From: JAAFIP01 sp031390175
GTDB taxonomy: Bacteria; Pseudomonadota; Gammaproteobacteria; Burkholderiales; Burkholderiaceae_C
Assembly: GCA_031390175.1 (NCBI GenBank)
Contig: JANMTF010000147.1
Location: forward strand, 1-33,630
Direction of reading: 5' to 3'
DNA length: 33,630 bases
Of this stretch, positions 22,451-30,406 are shown piece by piece. The notes under the pieces are model-generated. The model did not search any database. It saw nothing but the letters and a program-made list of their open reading frames with translations, and was not told the DNA's origin. Positions within the stretch are counted from its first letter, which is position 1. Each line of letters opens with the position of its first letter. Position numbers and translations under genes: made by a program.

Positions 22451-23503
22451 ATGCGCTACCACCACACTGACCTAACCCACTTCGCCCAGCAACTTCTCAG
22501 CGCCGCAGGCGCAGACCATGGCAAAGCCCACGCTGTGGCCGACATCCTGGTGGAGGGCGACCTGATGGGCCACACCACCCATGGCCTGGCGCTGTTGCCC
22601 AGCTACTTGGGTGAGCTGGCCTCGGGTTCGATGCGCAGCACGGGCAGCCCTACCGTGGTGTCTGACTTCCCCGCAGCCGTCACTTGGGACGGCCAGCGCC
22701 TGCCCGGGCCGTGGCTGGTGCTGGAGGCCATGGCGCTGGCCAGCGCACGGGCAGCTACCCAAGGCACTTGCACGGTGGTGATCCGCCGCAGCCACCACAT
22801 CGCCTGCCTGGCCGCCTACCACCAGCGCGCGACCGACCAAGGTTTGATGATGATTCTGAGCTGCTCGGACGCTAACTCTGGCAGCGTGGCCCCGTTTGGC
22901 GGACTCGACCCGGTCTTTACGCCCAACCCGATTTCAGCGGGCATACCCACCAGCGGCGCGCCGGTGATGATGGATATTTCTTGCTCCTCTACCACCAACG
23001 GCCTGACCAACCGATTGCACGCAGAGGGCAAAAAACTGCCTGCCGCCTGGTTAATAGACGGCCATGGCAGAGCGAGCAACGACCCCGCCGTGTTGTTCCA
23101 GGAGCCCAAGGGCACCATCTTGCCGCTGGGCGGGCTGGACTCTGGCCACAAGGGCTATGGCATGACCTGGTTGGTCGAGGCTCTGACGGGCGGCCTGGCA
23201 GGCCGAGGCCGCGCCGACCCTAAAGAGGGCTGGGGTGCGACGGTGTATTTGCAGATCATCGACCCGGCGGCGTTTTCTGGCCTGGCTGCTTTCCAACGGC
23301 AAACCGACAAAGTGGCCGAGCTATGCCATACCTCACGCCCAGCGCAGCCGGGTGTGCCGGTGCGCACGCCGGGCGAGAGAGGCTTTGACTTGGCAGAGGC
23401 ACAAAAGCAGTCAGGCGTGGCGCTGTACGAATCCGTCATGCCAGCGCTGTTGCCGTGGGCCAGCAAGCTGAGTGTGACTGCTCCGATGGCGATTGCATCG
23501 TGA
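22451..23503 (+). CDS. Ldh/YlbC-family malate/lactate/ureidoglycolate-type dehydrogenase
   Basis: 350-residue NAD(P)-dependent 2-hydroxyacid dehydrogenase of the Ldh_2 (malate/L-lactate dehydrogenase type II) family, distinct from Rossmann-fold enzymes. Visible motifs: VEGDLMGHTTHGLALLPSYL near residue 36, RRSHHIACLAAY with the catalytic histidine, FGGLDPVFTPNPIS, DISCSSTTNG and GLDSGHKGYGM. Family members act on malate, lactate, sulfolactate, ureidoglycolate or diketogulonate; the substrate cannot be chosen here. The ATG at 22451 begins the conserved start; an ATG at 22418 would add 11 residues. Convergent with tctA across a hairpin-repeat region. Confidence 0.9.
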   Translation: MRYHHTDLTHFAQQLLSAAGADHGKAHAVADILVEGDLMGHTTHGLALLPSYLGELASGSMRSTGSPTVVSDFPAAVTWDGQRLPGPWLVLEAMALASARAATQGTCTVVIRRSHHIACLAAYHQRATDQGLMMILSCSDANSGSVAPFGGLDPVFTPNPISAGIPTSGAPVMMDISCSSTTNGLTNRLHAEGKKLPAAWLIDGHGRASNDPAVLFQEPKGTILPLGGLDSGHKGYGMTWLVEALTGGLAGRGRADPKEGWGATVYLQIIDPAAFSGLAAFQRQTDKVAELCHTSRPAQPGVPVRTPGERGFDLAEAQKQSGVALYESVMPALLPWASKLSVTAPMAIAS

Positions 23504-23569
23504 TGCTCAGTCTTGTGCTGGGGCAGGTCAGTGGGGTACGCAAAAGGACTCGACTAGTCTTGTACGGGA

Positions 23570-23814
23570 GCAGGCCGATGGTGTACTCAGCTCCGCGGCT
23601 GTCCCCCGTTGCGGCCTAGGGCCGCTGCCTCCTCCTTGATGCCGCTGCGCTGAGTACACCATCGACCAGCTTTCGCGAAGTAGTAGACGATCCACCGTTA
23701 TGCCCCAACCAAACCAGTACGCAGCTCTGGTGCTTGGTGTGCACAGCGCAGCGGCATAAAGGAGGAGGCCGCAGGCCGGGGGACAGCCGCGGAGCTGTGC
23801 ACACCAAGTGCCAG
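23570..23814. repeat. Composite inverted doublet of nested hairpins (copy E2)
   Basis: Occupies most of the gene-free stretch 23504-23883 between two convergent genes. It is the reverse complement of the layout at 7890-8148: hairpin B (arms 23570-23591 and 23649-23670), a 56-nt spacer that matches the E1 spacer in inverted orientation, then hairpin A (arms 23727-23747 and 23794-23814). Core ends GCAGCGGCAT and GGGGGACAGCCGCGGA are kept; the A core is shorter (46 nt). Arm sequences differ from those of E1 at several paired sites, mostly by compensating changes. It may help terminate both convergent transcripts, though neither hairpin has a T-run. Confidence 0.85.
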
Positions 23815-23883
23815 AGCGAGCACAGCACTACAGCAAGAGCACAGCACTACACCGAGAGCAAAGCACATGAGCCAGACAAGCAA

Positions 23884-25383
23884 TCACGCAAGCGACTGCA
23901 CCCTCCCCTTGCGCAACAACGCCATCACCAACGGCATCACCCACACCAGAGCCGTCACCGCCGCCAGCGTAGCCGCTATGGGCCTGCCCACAAAAGCCAG
24001 CAAGTTGCCGTCGGACTTGATCATGGAGGTGATGAAGTTTTCCTCCAGCATGCCGCCCAGCACCACGCCCAAGATGGCAGGTGCAATCGGGAAGTCATTC
24101 TCCTCCAGCAAGTAGGCCACCAGCCCGGCCACCAGCATCACGCCAATCTCAAACAGAGAGTTGTTGATGGCAAAGGTACCCACTACGCAGAACAGCAAAA
24201 TGATCGGCATCAAAATATTGCGCGGCACCTTCAGAATGCGCCTGGAAGCCTTGATGCACAAGATGCCCAGCGGGATCATGATGATGTTGGCCAGAACGAA
24301 GATTAAAAATATCGCATAAATATTCTGCGGATTATTGGTAAACAGAGACGGCCCGGGGTTCATGTTTTTCATGTACAGCACGCCAATGACGATGGCGGTG
24401 ATCGAGTCGCCCGGAATGCCAAACACCAGGGCCGGAATCCACGCGCCCGCCAATGCACTGTTGTTGGCTGAGCCCGATTCGACAATGCCCTCCACATGCC
24501 CGGTGCCAAATTTTTCCGGCTCTTTGGAGAATTTTTTGCTCACTGCGTAGGACATCCAAGCCGCAATGTCGGCCCCCGCTCCAGGCAAGGCACCCACCGC
24601 TGTGCCCAGCACGCTACCGCGCAGGATTTGCACCGGGTATTTCTTGGCCAGCTTCCACTGGCCCTTGAGCACGTTCCCCACCTGCTCTACCACCAGCTCC
24701 GCAGGTGGGCTGGTGTCCACCATGTAGCGGATGATCTCGGAGATGGCAAACATGCCGATCATCATCGAGATCATGCCGATGCCGCCGGTCATCTCCGTAT
24801 TGCCAAAGGTAAAGCGCGGGAAACCCGCCGGATTGCCCAGGCCTACGCAGGCCACCAGCAGGCCCAAGAATAGCGTGATCAAGCCCTTGAGCGGACGGTC
24901 TGAGGTGATGAACACCGCGCAGGTCAGGCCCAGCAGCACCAGCCAAAAATACTCGAACGAGCTGAACTTGACGGCAAAGTCGGCCAGCGCTGGGGCAGCC
25001 AAGATCAACACCAAGGTGCCAAACAGCCCACCCACGGCAGAGAACACCAGCCCCGCGCCCAGCGCCATTTCGGCCTGGCCCTTTTTGGTCATGGCAAAGG
25101 CCTCGTCGGTATACGCCGCCGAGGCGGGCGTGCCCGGTATGCGCAACAGGCAGCCCGGAATGTCGCCCGAGAAAATCGCCATGGCGGTGGCGGTGACGAT
25201 GGCGGCGATGGCGGGCACCGGGGCCATAAAGAAAGTGACCGGCACCAGCAGCGCTGTGGCCATCGTCGCTGTCAGCCCAGGCACTGCGCCGACGAACAGG
25301 CCGTAGAAAGATGCCAGCACCATCACCATCAAGGTGTAGGGTTCAAACACCATGGAAAAAGCCTGTCCGGCAGCGCTCCACAT
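23884..25383 (-). CDS. tctA: TctA-family large membrane subunit of a tripartite tricarboxylate transporter
   Basis: 499 residues, the normal TctA size, with about a dozen hydrophobic segments. The N-terminal family motif GAVPGLTATMATALLVPVTF is near residue 33, and a second repeat-half motif GALPGAGADIAAWMSYAVSK is near 260, reflecting the internal duplication of the family. It forms the secondary-transport channel of the inner membrane together with TctB, fed by the TctC-type protein. Last gene of tctC-tctB-tctA, 34 nt behind tctB. Substrate unknown; citrate, tartrate or aromatic dicarboxylates are known for relatives. Confidence 0.95.
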   Translation of the reverse strand: MWSAAGQAFSMVFEPYTLMVMVLASFYGLFVGAVPGLTATMATALLVPVTFFMAPVPAIAAIVTATAMAIFSGDIPGCLLRIPGTPASAAYTDEAFAMTKKGQAEMALGAGLVFSAVGGLFGTLVLILAAPALADFAVKFSSFEYFWLVLLGLTCAVFITSDRPLKGLITLFLGLLVACVGLGNPAGFPRFTFGNTEMTGGIGMISMMIGMFAISEIIRYMVDTSPPAELVVEQVGNVLKGQWKLAKKYPVQILRGSVLGTAVGALPGAGADIAAWMSYAVSKKFSKEPEKFGTGHVEGIVESGSANNSALAGAWIPALVFGIPGDSITAIVIGVLYMKNMNPGPSLFTNNPQNIYAIFLIFVLANIIMIPLGILCIKASRRILKVPRNILMPIILLFCVVGTFAINNSLFEIGVMLVAGLVAYLLEENDFPIAPAILGVVLGGMLEENFITSMIKSDGNLLAFVGRPIAATLAAVTALVWVMPLVMALLRKGRVQSLA

Positions 25384-25417
25384 AATTTTTTAATTCCGCT
25401 GTGATGGATGAAAACGG

Positions 25418-25891
25418 CTACCAGGCATAGTTGACCAATAGGCCCCAAGGCAGAGGCACGCGCAGCAATTTATAAAACGCAAAATGAATGACTAAGCTGG
25501 CCACCACCGCCACCAGCACGGCACGGCCCAAGGGCACGCGCAGCACGACAAACAGAGCGGTCAAAATAAGCGGTGCGCAGATTAAAAAGCCCAGCCGCTC
25601 GGACAGCAGCATGTAGAACACCACACTGGCCACCAACAGCGCCAAGCCCAGCACATGCCGGTGTGATCGCACCCAGTCTTGCACAGACACCCAAGGCACC
25701 TGCGAGCGCACGCGCCAGCCCTGCACCATCAGCAGCACGCCGCCTACGCACAAGCCAGTGGCAATCAAACCGGGAAACAATGCCGGGCCTACTTGCTGCC
25801 CCGGGATGGTGGGAAAGTTGCGGATAGCGAACAGAATGGCGATGCCAAAAATAGTCAGCAGCAGGCCGAAGACGGCATCATTGAGTTTCAT
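25418..25891 (-). CDS. tctB: TctB-family small membrane subunit
   Basis: 157 residues with four predicted membrane helices (about residues 6-24, 38-58, 82-105 and 115-145), the layout of TctB. The N-terminus LNDAVFGLLLTIFGIAILFA and the short FPTIPGQQVGPALFPGLIA segment are typical. It partners TctA in the inner membrane; its exact role is unclear even in studied systems. 18 nt behind tctC and 34 nt before tctA. Confidence 0.92.
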   Translation of the reverse strand: MKLNDAVFGLLLTIFGIAILFAIRNFPTIPGQQVGPALFPGLIATGLCVGGVLLMVQGWRVRSQVPWVSVQDWVRSHRHVLGLALLVASVVFYMLLSERLGFLICAPLILTALFVVLRVPLGRAVLVAVVASLVIHFAFYKLLRVPLPWGLLVNYAW

Positions 25892-25909
25892 GCAGGCTTT
25901 CGGGTTGGG

Positions 25910-26902
25910 TTATTTGACCAAACCCACCGCCTTCATCGTGGCACCCAGCTCGGTATCGGACTTGGCCATGAACTTGGCAAACTCCTCGGGGCCTGCGTAG
26001 ATCACGCCAAAGCCCCGGCTGCTCATAAAGTCGTTGTACTCTTTGCCCGCAGCAATTTTCCTGATCGCTGCACTCAGCTTGTCGCGCGCCTCTGCCGGAA
26101 TGCCCTTGGGCGCTACCAAGCCGCGCCATGCGGCCATGGTCCAGTCGCTGCCGATGGCAGTCTTGAGTGTGGGCACATTGGGGTACAACGCAGAAGGCTT
26201 GTCGTTCATGATGGCCAGGCTTCGCACCTTGCCAGCGTCAATCAGCGAACGCGCTTCGGGCAGCGACACCGGCGCAATATCCACGCCGCCCGCCATCATG
26301 TCTTGCAAGCCCGGTGCGGCGCCGTTGCTGGGCACCCAAGGCACCGAGGCCGGGTCAATCTTCTGGTCGCGCAGCATGCCTGCTATGGCCAGGTGCCAAA
26401 TGCCACCCTGCCCCGTGCCCGAGGCTTTGAACTTGCCCGGGCTGGCCTTGATGGCTGCCAGCAATTCGTTGACAGTTTTATACGGCGACTCGGTGCGCAC
26501 CTGCACACCGGCGGGGTCGGCGTTGACCAGGCCCAAGGGCGTGTAAGAAGCCCCGGTCAGCTCGGTCAAGCCCTGCCAGTGCATCATGCCGATCTCTACC
26601 GTGGCCATACCCAGCGTGTAGCCGTCGGGCGCGGCAGAGGCAATGGCTGAATGCCCCACTACGCCAGAGCCGCCTGTGCGGTTCACTACGGTGACGGGTT
26701 GGCCAATTTCCTTTTCCAGCAAGCTGCCGATGATGCGGGCCGTGGCATCGGTACCGCCACCGGCTCCCCAGGGCACGATCAAGGTGATGGGCCGGGCGGG
26801 GTAGCCTTGGGCCGCCACCGGCAGCGCAGTGGCCATCAAAGCCAAGCTGGCAATAGCGCAGGCGCTGCGCAACACGATGGAACGGCGTGACGAAGTAAGC
26901 AT
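25910..26902 (-). CDS. tctC: TctC/Bug-family solute-binding protein of the tct operon
   Basis: 330 residues with a Sec-type signal peptide (basic start MLTSSRRS, hydrophobic core, cleavage near VAAQ) and the family opening YPARPITLIVPWGAGGGTDA. Ligand-site loops NRTGGSGVVGHSAIA and PSNGAAPGL are present. It is the only binding protein in the window encoded with its own membrane subunits, so it should deliver substrate to TctAB. AGGAG lies 7 nt before the ATG. Confidence 0.95.
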   Translation of the reverse strand: MLTSSRRSIVLRSACAIASLALMATALPVAAQGYPARPITLIVPWGAGGGTDATARIIGSLLEKEIGQPVTVVNRTGGSGVVGHSAIASAAPDGYTLGMATVEIGMMHWQGLTELTGASYTPLGLVNADPAGVQVRTESPYKTVNELLAAIKASPGKFKASGTGQGGIWHLAIAGMLRDQKIDPASVPWVPSNGAAPGLQDMMAGGVDIAPVSLPEARSLIDAGKVRSLAIMNDKPSALYPNVPTLKTAIGSDWTMAAWRGLVAPKGIPAEARDKLSAAIRKIAAGKEYNDFMSSRGFGVIYAGPEEFAKFMAKSDTELGATMKAVGLVK

Positions 26903-27060
26903 AGGTGGCTCCTGAAGATGTGAGGCAATTCAAAAATCCTCCAATCACTCTAGGGCAATTGCGCCGACCCAGCTACTAGGGTGAACCATAAGCGCATGTG
27001 CTTCACGTTACAGGCACCTAGCGATGCACACAACTCACCATGATTCATGCCGAAGCAGTC

Positions 27061-27072
27061 TGTGTTAACACA
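27061..27072. promoter_or_regulatory. Perfect palindrome upstream of tctCBA
   Basis: TGTGTTAACACA, a perfect 12-bp palindrome, 159 bp upstream of the tctC start in the recR-tctC gap. It has the size of a dimeric repressor site. No regulator gene adjoins to assign it to. No clear promoter was identified in 26903-27107. Confidence 0.35.
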
Positions 27073-27107
27073 TACCGCTCCGCAAACAACCGGTCTCTCG
27101 CAATGCT

Positions 27108-27698
27108 TCAGCGTCTGTCTACCAGCGCATGCGCGATGGTGCCCAGGTCTACATACTCCAGCTCGCTGCCTGCTGGCACGCCGCGTGCCAGACGGGTGAC
27201 TTGCAGGCCACGGGCTTTGAGGGTTTGGGCTATGACGTGGGCGGTGGTCTCGCCTTCGGCGGTGAAGTTGGTGGCCAAAATGACTTCGCTGACGATGCCA
27301 TCCATGGCGCGCTCCATCAAGCGGTGCAAGCCGATTTCTTTGGGGCCGATACCGTCCAGCGGGCTGAGCTTGCCCATGAGCACAAAGTACAGGCCGCGGT
27401 AAGCGCTGGTGCGCTCCAGCGCTGACTGGTCTGCGGGGGTTTCCACTACACACAGTTTGGTTTTATCGCGCTCTGCATCTTGGCAGGTGTGGCACACCTC
27501 GGCCTCGGTGAAGGTGTAGCAGCGGGTGCAGTGGCGCACTTTTTGCACTGCCTCGGCTAACGCGCGCGACAAGAGCTGCGCCCCCTCCCGGTCATGCTGG
27601 AGCATATGGAACGCCATGCGCGCAGCCGACTTGGCACCCACGCCGGGAAGGCGGCGCAGGGCGTCGACGAGGGATGAGAGGTTGTGGGTGTCAGACAT
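27108..27698 (-). CDS. recR: Recombination mediator RecR
   Basis: Acts with RecF/RecO to load RecA on gapped DNA. 196 residues, the family's usual length. An N-terminal helix-hairpin-helix (LRRLPGVGAKSAARMAF), a C4 zinc finger (Cys57, Cys60, Cys69, Cys72), then a Toprim domain starting at CVVETPADQSALE and the C-terminal Walker-B-like end. The ATG at 27698 is chosen because it starts at the usual position ahead of the HhH; an earlier ATG at 27758 adds a Phe-rich stretch from low-complexity DNA. Follows ybaB in the standard dnaX-ybaB-recR order. Confidence 0.97.
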   Translation of the reverse strand: MSDTHNLSSLVDALRRLPGVGAKSAARMAFHMLQHDREGAQLLSRALAEAVQKVRHCTRCYTFTEAEVCHTCQDAERDKTKLCVVETPADQSALERTSAYRGLYFVLMGKLSPLDGIGPKEIGLHRLMERAMDGIVSEVILATNFTAEGETTAHVIAQTLKARGLQVTRLARGVPAGSELEYVDLGTIAHALVDRR

Positions 27699-27734
27699 GG
27701 AAAGTTGGGTAGCGCCTTGAGAAGAGGTAACGCA

Positions 27735-27856
27735 AAAAAAGCAAAAGAAGAAACCCAAAAATGCAAAAAAAATCTATTTTTCTATTTTTTCTATTTTTAA
27801 TTTTTTAGTTTTCTTTTTTGCGTTTTTTGCGCTCTTTTTGCGCTTTTCGCGTTACC
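27735..27856. repeat. Low-complexity A-run/T-run tract between recR and ybaB
   Basis: Runs of 5-8 A on one side (27735-27772) and T on the other (27777-27850), interspersed with GCAAAAG and TTTTTTGCG units. Very AT-rich compared with the flanking genes. The A-rich and T-rich halves can pair imperfectly into a long hairpin. Related TTTGCG units occur at 10096-10140. Confidence 0.6.
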
Positions 27857-27880
27857 TATCTGTTGTAAAACGTGCGCGAC

Positions 27881-28213
27881 TTAAAACGGCATTTTCATCC
27901 CGCCGGGCAGGCTCGGCATTCCAGCTGAAATCTTGGCCATCTTCTCGCTGCTGACCGACTCGGCTTTGGCTACAGCCGAGTTGAAGGCGGCGGCTACCAA
28001 GTCTTCGAGCATGTCTTTGTCGTCGGCCAGCAAGCTGGGGTCGATCTCTACGCGTTTGACATCGTGTTTGCAGGTCATGGTGACTTTGACCAGGCCGGAG
28101 CCAGACTCGCCGGTGACTTCGATGTGGCCCAAGTCTTCCTGGGCTTTTTTCATATTGTCTTGCATGGCCTGGGCTTGCTTCATCAGGCCTGCGAGTTGTC
28201 CTTTGTTGAACAT
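27881..28213 (-). CDS. YbaB/EbfC-family nucleoid-associated protein
   Basis: 110-residue member of the YbaB/EbfC DNA-binding family: MFNKGQLAGLMKQAQAMQ helix, VTGESGSGLVKVTMTCKHDV beta region, then DMLEDLVAAAFNSAVAKAE and a Gly/Met-rich C-terminus. Dimers bind DNA and influence nucleoid organisation. It lies between dnaX and recR, the order found in most proteobacteria. Confidence 0.96.
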   Translation of the reverse strand: MFNKGQLAGLMKQAQAMQDNMKKAQEDLGHIEVTGESGSGLVKVTMTCKHDVKRVEIDPSLLADDKDMLEDLVAAAFNSAVAKAESVSSEKMAKISAGMPSLPGGMKMPF

Positions 28214-28285
28214 GGTGGAATCCTTTCAGTTAAATGGGGAATGCGTGTGATGGAATCAAATTGTGGGGTGAACTACAAGGTGAGC

Positions 28286-30397
28286 TTAAAGCGCCTTGAT
28301 GCTGCCAGGCACGATTTTCGCACCCCAATGGGCTTGCAGCTCAATCACCATGGGATCGTTCAGTATCAGCTCTTCAGCAGCCAGCTGGCGCGCGGCTATT
28401 TTGGCCTGGTTGCGCTTGTACCAGGAGTCGATGACCGGGCCCAGCTCAATGGTAAGCACCTCGCTACGGCCCAAGGCGGTAAATGCGGCTTGCAACTTGT
28501 CACGTGCGGCATCGTTCTTGAGGGATGGTTGCTCTACCCGCAGGCGCAGGTGCTGCGCGCCCTGCTCTACGCACTGGCTTTGCACGGCCAGCTCGCGGGT
28601 CAGCGCGGTGATGGCTTCTGCGTCTAGCAGTTGCTGCACGGTGTTAAGCCAGGCGCTGTGCACGCTGTCAGGCAGGACAGCGGAGATACGCTGCTCGGTG
28701 CGGCTGGTGGGCACCGACTGCTCGCGGATAGGCACCGCTATGATATTACTAGCTGCTCCCGCAATATTCTTTTGGGCTGCAGGCTGATTAGGCTGTGCAA
28801 ATGCGACAACAGGAAGCACTGGCGATGGCGCTGCGGCAGGTGCATCGCCCCACAGGCCCTCGGGCTCTTCGCTGGGGTCGTCGTAGGGCTCGTGACTGCT
28901 GCTTGCAGGCACCGGGGCCGTTACGGCTTGGACGGCTGCACTCTGCGCTAGGGGCTGAGCGGCAATCGGCGGCGTGTGCACTGGTGGTGGATTGACTGGC
29001 GTTGCAAGAGGTGCCACCTCAGGTGTTGTAGCGGGTGCCGTGTCAGGTGTTGTATTCGATGTCGCATCAGGTGCCGTAGCAACTGCTGTATCGGGCGACG
29101 CAACCGCAGTAGGGGTAGCAGGCTTCGAAGCTAGTTGTGCCGCCGCAGGCTGGCTGTGCACCTGCGCTGCGCTAGGTGCCGCTAAATTCAGGCTTTTTTT
29201 TTCAGCCGCTTCTACTGGAGCTGCTGAATGCGTTGCTGCACTGGCCTCGCCAGAGACCGTCGTGTTTGCAGGCTTGGCTACATTGGCAGGCTTAAACCCT
29301 TTGGGCTTGAAGGCCAGCAAGCGCAGCAAGGTCATCGTCAAGCCCGCATACTCATCGGGCGCCAAGCCCAGCTCGGCTCGGCCGTGCACGCACAGGCTGT
29401 ACAGCAACTGCGTTTCGTCCTCGGGCATCAGGCCAGCCAATCGGGAGGTCTCTACCGCGTCGCTGTCTGTCGCGTCATACGCATCGGGCACGTTATGCAC
29501 CACAGCCATGCGTTGCAGCACACTGGCCATGTCTTCCAGCGTGCTGGCGGCGCTCAGGCCGTTGATGCGCAAGTCTTCGCTGGTGTCGATCACCGCTTTG
29601 CCGTCGCCTTTGGCCAAGGCTTCAATCAAACGGAATACATAGCTGCGGTCTACCGCGCCCAGCATTTGCCGCACATTGCCCTCGGCCAGCACACCGTTGC
29701 CAAAGGCAATGGCCTGGTCGGTCAGGCTCAGCGCGTCGCGCATGGAGCCGCGCGCGGCGCGCGACAGCAGGCGCAGGGACGGATCGTCGCTCTGCACGGC
29801 TTCAGCCCCCAGCACTTTGTGCAGGTGCTCGTAAATCGTCTCGGGGGCCATGGGCCGCAGGTTGAACTGCAGGCAGCGTGACAGTACGGTCACAGGCACT
29901 TTTTGCGGGTCGGTGGTGGCTAAAACAAATTTGAGGTACTCGGGCGGTTCTTCCAGCGTTTTGAGCATGGCGTTAAACGCGGTGTTGGTGAGCATATGCA
30001 CTTCGTCGATCATGAAGACCTTAAAGCGCCCCTGCACCGGCTTGTACACCGCTTGCTCCAGCAGTTGCTGCACCTCGTCTACGCCCCGGTTACTGGCGGC
30101 GTCCAGCTCGGTATAGTCAATAAAGCGTCCGCTATCAATCGCGGTGCAGGCTGCGCACACACCGCAAGGGTTGGCGGTGATGCCGCCCTGCCCGTCAATG
30201 CCCAAACAGTTGAGCGATTTGGCCAAAATCCGCGACACCGTGGTTTTGCCCACACCCCGCGTGCCGGTGAACAGGTAGGCATGGTGCAGGCGCTGGGTGG
30301 TGAGCGCATTGCTCAAGGCCTGCACCACGTGCTCCTGCCCCACCATCTCGGTAAAAGATTTTGGACGGTATTTGCGGGCGAGCACCAAGTAAGACAT
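28286..30397 (-). CDS. dnaX: DNA polymerase III subunit tau/gamma
   Basis: Clamp-loader ATPase that organises the replisome. 703 residues. Domains I-III: Walker A GTRGVGKT (45-52), zinc-binding Cys64, Cys78, Cys81 and Cys84, Walker B DEVH (131-134), sensor-1 region TVLSRCLQF. A long Ala/Pro/Thr-rich linker (about 390-590) precedes the tau-specific C-terminal domain that binds the polymerase. A run of nine A's (plus-strand T-run 29194-29202, codons 399-402) lies just after domain III; both other frames meet a stop within eight codons, so a gamma-like product of about 402-408 residues is possible. Codons for about residues 537-553 come from an interspersed repeat (28738-28790). A DUF2007 gene ends 9 nt upstream. 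Confidence 0.97.
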   Translation of the reverse strand: MSYLVLARKYRPKSFTEMVGQEHVVQALSNALTTQRLHHAYLFTGTRGVGKTTVSRILAKSLNCLGIDGQGGITANPCGVCAACTAIDSGRFIDYTELDAASNRGVDEVQQLLEQAVYKPVQGRFKVFMIDEVHMLTNTAFNAMLKTLEEPPEYLKFVLATTDPQKVPVTVLSRCLQFNLRPMAPETIYEHLHKVLGAEAVQSDDPSLRLLSRAARGSMRDALSLTDQAIAFGNGVLAEGNVRQMLGAVDRSYVFRLIEALAKGDGKAVIDTSEDLRINGLSAASTLEDMASVLQRMAVVHNVPDAYDATDSDAVETSRLAGLMPEDETQLLYSLCVHGRAELGLAPDEYAGLTMTLLRLLAFKPKGFKPANVAKPANTTVSGEASAATHSAAPVEAAEKKSLNLAAPSAAQVHSQPAAAQLASKPATPTAVASPDTAVATAPDATSNTTPDTAPATTPEVAPLATPVNPPPVHTPPIAAQPLAQSAAVQAVTAPVPASSSHEPYDDPSEEPEGLWGDAPAAAPSPVLPVVAFAQPNQPAAQKNIAGAASNIIAVPIREQSVPTSRTEQRISAVLPDSVHSAWLNTVQQLLDAEAITALTRELAVQSQCVEQGAQHLRLRVEQPSLKNDAARDKLQAAFTALGRSEVLTIELGPVIDSWYKRNQAKIAARQLAAEELILNDPMVIELQAHWGAKIVPGSIKAL
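28738..28790 (+). repeat. Interspersed repeat inside the dnaX coding sequence
   Basis: TAGCTGCTCCCGCAATATT (28750-28768) is an exact reverse-complement match to 17103-17121, and TTGGGCTGCAGGCTGATTA resembles 15448-15465. Read in the dnaX frame it encodes NQPAAQKNIAGAASNIIA within the disordered linker. Confidence 0.7.
29158..29202 (-). promoter_or_regulatory. Candidate slippage/frameshift site in dnaX
   Basis: In the dnaX sense strand, G followed by nine A's then GCC (plus-strand 29194-29202), read GAA AAA AAA AGC. A hairpin follows after 14 nt: GCACCT and AGGTGC (29179-29174 and 29163-29158) with an inner GCG-CAG-CGC. A -1 shift adds K-P-E-F-S-G-T then TAG; a +1 shift gives Ala then TGA. 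Thermus thermophilus dnaX uses an A9 run for transcriptional slippage and E. coli uses A AAA AAG for ribosomal frameshifting. Confidence 0.55.
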
Positions 30398-30406
30398 GCG
30401 CTGATT

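Noticed and set aside
23616..24306. Frames across the ldh-tctA gap, up to 190 codons.
   Set aside because: They combine hairpin-repeat sequence with the antisense of tctA and have no start signal or family motif.
28974..29881. Long plus-strand frames opposite dnaX.
   Set aside because: They are antisense to the Ala/Pro-rich linker and conserved domains of dnaX and show no family match.
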